From UKL13-3 sp943369665 (GTDB taxonomy: Bacteria > Bacteroidota > Bacteroidia > UKL13-3), in NCBI GenBank assembly GCA_943369665.1, contig CALRNX020000014.1, positions 1 through 64,000 on the forward strand: DNA of 64,000 nt, given 5' to 3'. A program made the position numbers and the translations under genes. A model generated the notes under the pieces. It saw only the letters and a program-made list of their open reading frames with translations. It had not been told where the DNA came from and made no database searches. Every line of letters starts with the position of its first letter. The stretch's first letter is position 1. Shown here piece after piece: positions 63,101 to 64,000 of the stretch.

Positions 63101-64000
63101 GAATATAAATGCTGCCGGGTTAATTGTAAACGGATCGGGCTCTACCCTGAGTTTGGGTACAGGCCGCACACACACTTTCACAGGTGATATTGTGCTTACC
63201 GCAGGAACATTAACCGCAGGAAATAACACACTAAATGTAAATTCACCAACAGCGACAGCATGGAGTGGAACAGGTAGTAATTTTAGCGCAGGAACCAGTA
63301 CGGTAATATTTGGAGGAGCGAACCAGACAATTGCTACACCTACAATATTTAACAACTTAACCATAAATGGAACAGGAACTGCTGTTATGCCAAACACATT
63401 AACCATTGGCGGAAATCTTGTTACAAATCAGGCAATAGATTTTACCACCAATACCAACACCACAACATTGAATGGTGGATCGGCCCAAACCATTAGTGGT
63501 TCTTCGCGTCCTAGTTTCCATGCTTTAACCATTAATAATGCAGCCGGTGTGAGTATGGGAGTGCGCACTACAGTAAACAATACATTAACGCTTACTGCCG
63601 GAACATTTAATCTTAATACCGATTCATTAACACTTGGAGGAACCATAAACCGCACAAGTGGAAACATAAATGCACAAAATGGGAAAGTACGTATGGCAGG
63701 CAGCGGTGCACAAGTAATCCCCGCAAATGTATTTGTGAGCAATACAGTCAAAGATTTAACCATTGCCAACCCGGCCGGAGTCACACTGGGAGGAGCCGTT
63801 TTATTAACCAATGTATTAACCCCTGAATCAGGAACTTTGGCATCAGGAAGCAATCTAACTTTGGTGAGTACAGCAAGTACCACAGCAAGCATAGCAAACG
63901 GAAACTGTAACAGTTGTTCTTATATTACCGGAAATGTGAGTGTACAACGTAATGTTCCTGCATCGGCCCGCAGGTGGCGTTTTGCAGGCAGCCCCGTTAC
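54144..64000 (+). CDS. Giant repetitive secreted surface protein (partial, 3' end outside window)
   Basis: The frame is open from the ATG at 54144 to the right edge: 3285 residues without a stop in the segments I translated. A signal peptide ends near residue 32 (SFQVSVKA). The rest is a repetitive, Thr/Gly/Asn/Ala-rich beta structure. A module of roughly 70 residues, typified by GFTTTGNI-x-MTKTGGTATF followed by LTINGAGGTLNLG, occurs at least 17 times. Larger blocks (WSDPANWSGNEVP type) recur at residues 44, 976, 1764 and 2454. The visible end, SVQRNVPASARRWRFAGSPV, is the motif that in Bacteroidota adhesins usually precedes a T9SS sorting domain, expected beyond the window. A secreted adhesin or matrix protein is inferred. 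Confidence 0.9.
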   Translation, partial: MYKKVLSNSSPVFVRAVIVFLLLASFQVSVKAATIESTATGGLWTDGSTWIGGVAPVATDDVIISTTGGNSVTLGAPTTCAALTINFDASLIAGANLLTLTGNFNIIGTFSSTTGGVTFTGTGTQSISGFTTTGNINMTKTGGVATLVGGINAAALIINGPGGTLNLGTGRTHTFTGDIILTAGTLEGGASTLNANSTSATAWSGTGSNFEEGTSTVVLGGAAQTIATTTTFFNLTLGGSGAKTFGAGTTTTIEGTHTIANGTATNVFTGSIVYGASAALRYNVGALNRTVSTEWPTPFLGTGGVEIDGTAPGTITLNGSKVLGNNTNVPLTINSGAVLAAGANGLTFHGDFINNGTLTSTGAITIAGTVPTQNISGFTTTGAVSLTKTGGTANLTSNVGAASLTLNGAGGTLDLGSATHTFTGAVTLTNGTLLGSTATLSFAGNLSGAATFTPNACNIIIAGGATQSILGFTTTGNITVTKNAAATATFTGNVNANSLIMAALNASGQLNLGSGLTHTFTGVLTRTAGILNCGSSTINFTGTGTVITGTGATFTPSTSTVVLAGAAQTVANTIAFNNITFAGNGPKTFASGITATINGIFSIENGTNANVFTGATVTYAGTSSLRYNAGSANRTVGGEWITTFLGTGGVVIGGTGIITLNAAKTLGTNTQAPLTISSGATLATGNFGLTFNGDFVNNGTLTAGSSPIVLTGTLISQNIAGFTTTGMVSMTKTAGTATFTGNVNAGALTTNGNGGTLHLGTALSHTFSGTWTRSNGTLNGGSSVVDFSNTTAFSGTTGTFTAGTGTVIFSGAAQACPVLAFNNLTLSGSGIKTFSTTPTVNGILSLEGTATVVVTTGVVTYGPEATLRFNKTTSYTTTAEEFTSPFVSRGGVIIAGTGAITLNGAKNITYKLNINTGATINLGTGLTHNCKGLIRGPGLVEAGTFGGTTSGATTIDPTYFATATGTIISSSPTATWDITKGSTDWQLNSNWIEGARPDATTDAIIPAGGTQPTLTAAAITKDLTIDPGATVTSAGFQLSINGNLVNNGTLTLSSSPVVIAGTLTQSIAGFTTTGTVSCTKTASVATFAGNISANALTVNGSGGTLNLGTSLTHAVNGNITITAGTLNGGSSSMECSGNISGAGTFTGNAMSLVLSGTSAQAISSSPTPFTTTGSITMTKTGGTATLGVNITAGALTINGAGGTLNLGTSRTHTFSGDITLTNGTLEGGTTTTLNANSSTATAWTGTGGSFSAGTGTVVLGGGAQTINTTTIFNNLTLGGTGVKTFASGTTITINGTHTIANATNVNVFTGATILYGASAGLTYNAGASARTTSNEWPTPFTGTGGITISGTGAISLNGPKVLNDNVPLTISSGATLTPGANLLTLGGNFTRLGTLTSGTGGITIAGTANQSISGGFTTTGPITMTKTGATATFTSGITSAASLTLNGTGGTLALGAFTHVVTGAVTLTNGTLDASSATLNVGGSFTRTSGTLVSTAMNLGLTGTAAQSIMGFTTTGNVIMSKTALSATFTGNVSAGALTINGAGGTLNLGAGLTHTFSGTWTRTNGTLDGGSSTINFSAGGSFISGSGGTFTAGTGTVNYSGAAQTVGDLTYNNLTLSGSGVKTTSMSVTVNKIFSLEGTATVSAPFTYSGDATLRYNKSAPYTTTTNEFPAVFLGLGGVINAGTGIITFDDNKTIIAPLVINNGSQIDLGNFTGHSSKGLTLGGVVQSVGSYGGTTSAATNINATFFATATGQIAVTNPAASWLGLTSDWSDPANWSGNEVPNFSLDVTINSGTPQQPILTSNVETGDLIINAGATLTSAGFQISIYGDYTATGTAILSNSPIVLTGIFNQNIGALTTTGNVSMTKTGGTATFTGNISAGSLILNGTGGTLNLGLARTHTFTGDITQTAGTLVGNTSNIVVAGTAAQSIAGLTTTGAISSTKTGGTAAFTGNINAASITVNGTGGTLNLGAGLTHTISGNTAVTLGTLNGGSSTLILSGSLTNAATLTGNAMNLTMAGTGAQNIAGFTTTGTITSTKTASTATFTGNISAGAITVNGTGGTVSLGAGLTHTVSGNVAVTLGTLNGATSTLVLSGNLTAAGTLTGTSMNLTLTGTAAQSIIGFTTLGNVLMAKTAGTATLAGNISVAGLTLNGLGGTLDFGPARTHTFTGNIVVANGTLNANTSNIVLAGTTAQSVAGFTTTGTVSMTKTAGAIATFTGSVNAGGLTLNGLGGTLHLGNALNHTFSGTWTRTNGTLDGGTSTINFTAPGTFISGSVGSFVPNAGTVNYSNPGAQTVGQFTYYNLTLSGGGVKTTTSVTVTEVFSLEGTATVSAPITYGSSATLQYNKPSSYTTTTNEFPATFAGSGGVNILGAGTIIFDAAKTISATLTINSGSTVDLNGITGHVCNGLVFDIALQSAVGTYGRTGSGATNINDVFFAAASSGTILLNVSTTNWIGTTFDWTDPLNWSSGVPTSISDVVIPSGVPNQPIITSNAECRDLTINTSASVTASAVQITLYGNFINNGTANLGSSPLIITGTANQTINPFTTTGNVSVTKLGGTATVTNNLSIGGLTINGAGGTLNLGSGFTHTISGDIIVSAGTLIVNNSNIVLTGTAVQNIAGFTTTGIVNSTKTGGTATLTGNLNAAALTINGVGGTVDLGSSLTHTIPGDITLTNGTLDGGSSTLNLGGNISGAGTFAGNASNITLTGSSTQNIVGFTTTGNINIIKTGGTATFGGNVNAGALTLNGSGSILDLGTGRTHTFTGDITLTDGTLIGGNNTINVNASSTTAWTGTGSNFDAGTSTVVFGGGAQTINTSTIFNNLTLAGSDVKTFANGTIITINAIHQIANGANMNDFTGATIVYGSGATIRYNAGTASRTVSAEWPATFTSTGGVIIDGTGPGVITLNEAKQLGNNTNVVLTINAGATLATNNFGLTFHGNFVNNGTFTAGSSAITLAGTTATQSIPAITTTGNITTTKTSGTATFGGNINAAGLIVNGSGSTLSLGTGRTHTFTGDIVLTAGTLTAGNNTLNVNSPTATAWSGTGSNFSAGTSTVIFGGANQTIATPTIFNNLTINGTGTAVMPNTLTIGGNLVTNQAIDFTTNTNTTTLNGGSAQTISGSSRPSFHALTINNAAGVSMGVRTTVNNTLTLTAGTFNLNTDSLTLGGTINRTSGNINAQNGKVRMAGSGAQVIPANVFVSNTVKDLTIANPAGVTLGGAVLLTNVLTPESGTLASGSNLTLVSTASTTASIANGNCNSCSYITGNVSVQRNVPASARRWRFAGSPV
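54273..57068 (+). repeat. Super-unit 1 of the giant protein
   Basis: It begins with WTDGSTWIGGVAPVATDD (the first W-block) and contains four of the short modules (starting near 54529, 55268, 55551 and 56299). It ends with a block containing LEGTATV, TLRFNKTTSYTTT, then GTFGGTTSGATTID and YFATATGTI. Confidence 0.7.
57069..59432 (+). repeat. Super-unit 2 of the giant protein
   Basis: It begins with the W-block WDITKGSTDWQLNSNWIEG and holds four short modules (near 57343, 57640, 58381 and 58671). It ends with the same LEGTATV / ATLRYNK / GTTSAATNIN / FFATATGQI block. Confidence 0.7.
59433..61502 (+). repeat. Super-unit 3 of the giant protein
   Basis: It begins with WLGLTSDWSDPANWSG and holds five short modules (near 59704, 59933, 60218, 60501 and 60730). 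It ends with LEGTATV, ATLQYNKPSSYTTT and SGATNINDVFF. Confidence 0.7.
61503..63380 (+). repeat. Super-unit 4 of the giant protein (partial)
   Basis: It begins with WIGTTFDWTDPLNWSSG and holds four short modules (near 61773, 61997, 62281 and 63030). It lacks the closing LEGTATV block and instead changes into a tail (DFTTNTNTTTLNGGS onward) leading to the ARRWRF motif. Confidence 0.6.

Noticed and set aside
54221..63892. A series of long minus-strand ORFs (up to 437 codons) rich in Val, Pro and Ala.
   Set aside because: They lie antisense to the giant repetitive gene and repeat with it. Their composition is the complement of the Thr/Gly/Asn/Ala codons used there. They have no signal peptides, motifs or promoters.

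Overview
The window looks like a chromosomal segment of a Bacteroidota bacterium, probably from the Sphingobacteriia/Chitinophagia side of the phylum, though I cannot place it to genus. The evidence is: type IX secretion (T9SS) sorting domains on several predicted secreted proteins; -7 promoter elements of the Bacteroidota form TAnnTTTG; few Shine-Dalgarno sites; a DUF2723 membrane protein; an RNA-binding protein with an RRM and an RGG tail; and AT-rich DNA. No phage genes, insertion sequences, CRISPR arrays, tRNAs or rRNAs were seen. Almost all of the first 53.6 kb is housekeeping sequence. The last 10 kb is one giant repetitive gene that runs off the right edge.

Layout. 1-6.3 kb: the C-terminal end of a T9SS type B surface protein, two secreted amidohydrolase-fold proteins, a Nudix hydrolase, a lipoprotein and a secreted Kazal-type protein. 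6.4-10.7 kb: translation genes rplM-rpsI-rpsB, tsf, then pyrH and frr. 10.7-18.3 kb: a GT51 peptidoglycan glycosyltransferase, then on the minus strand an RRM protein and the rimP-nusA-infB operon. 18.5-25.1 kb: a DUF2723 membrane protein, rlmB, an LtaS-like sulfatase-fold enzyme and two small envelope genes. 25.2-32.3 kb: gltX, a lipoprotein, a stand-alone B12-binding domain, an enoyl-CoA hydratase, a LutC-like protein, an LpxH-like phosphoesterase, a secreted propeller-like protein and prfA. 32.3-40.4 kb: a ComF-like phosphoribosyltransferase, a flavin reductase, a WG-repeat protein, an M1 peptidase, a PNGase F-like secreted protein, metK and a hypothetical gene. 40.5-53.6 kb: uvrA, an HTH-Fic protein, a GNAT, class I aldolase, accD, a DUF255 thioredoxin-fold protein, a ComM-type ATPase, an alpha/beta hydrolase, an alkyltransferase-like protein, a TrpF-like protein and anmK. 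54.1 kb to the end: the giant surface protein.

The genes fall into three functional groups. One is translation and transcription: ribosomal proteins, EF-Ts, RRF, IF2, NusA, RimP, RF1, GltX and RlmB. One is envelope and surface: GT51, DUF2723, the LtaS-like enzyme, the LpxH-like enzyme, T9SS cargo and the giant adhesin-like protein. The third is central metabolism: MetK, aldolase, AccD, the CoA enzymes, AnmK and PyrH.

The points that most deserve a second look are: the hierarchical repeat architecture of the giant protein (four super-units built from at least 17 short modules); a GC-rich hairpin in the leader of rimP-nusA-infB; a recurring arrangement in which the -7 element lies 4-8 nt before the start codon, suggesting leaderless mRNAs; and several families of short palindromic intergenic repeats. 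Start codons were moved inward for many genes, to the residue where a signal peptide or the family's conserved N-terminus begins.
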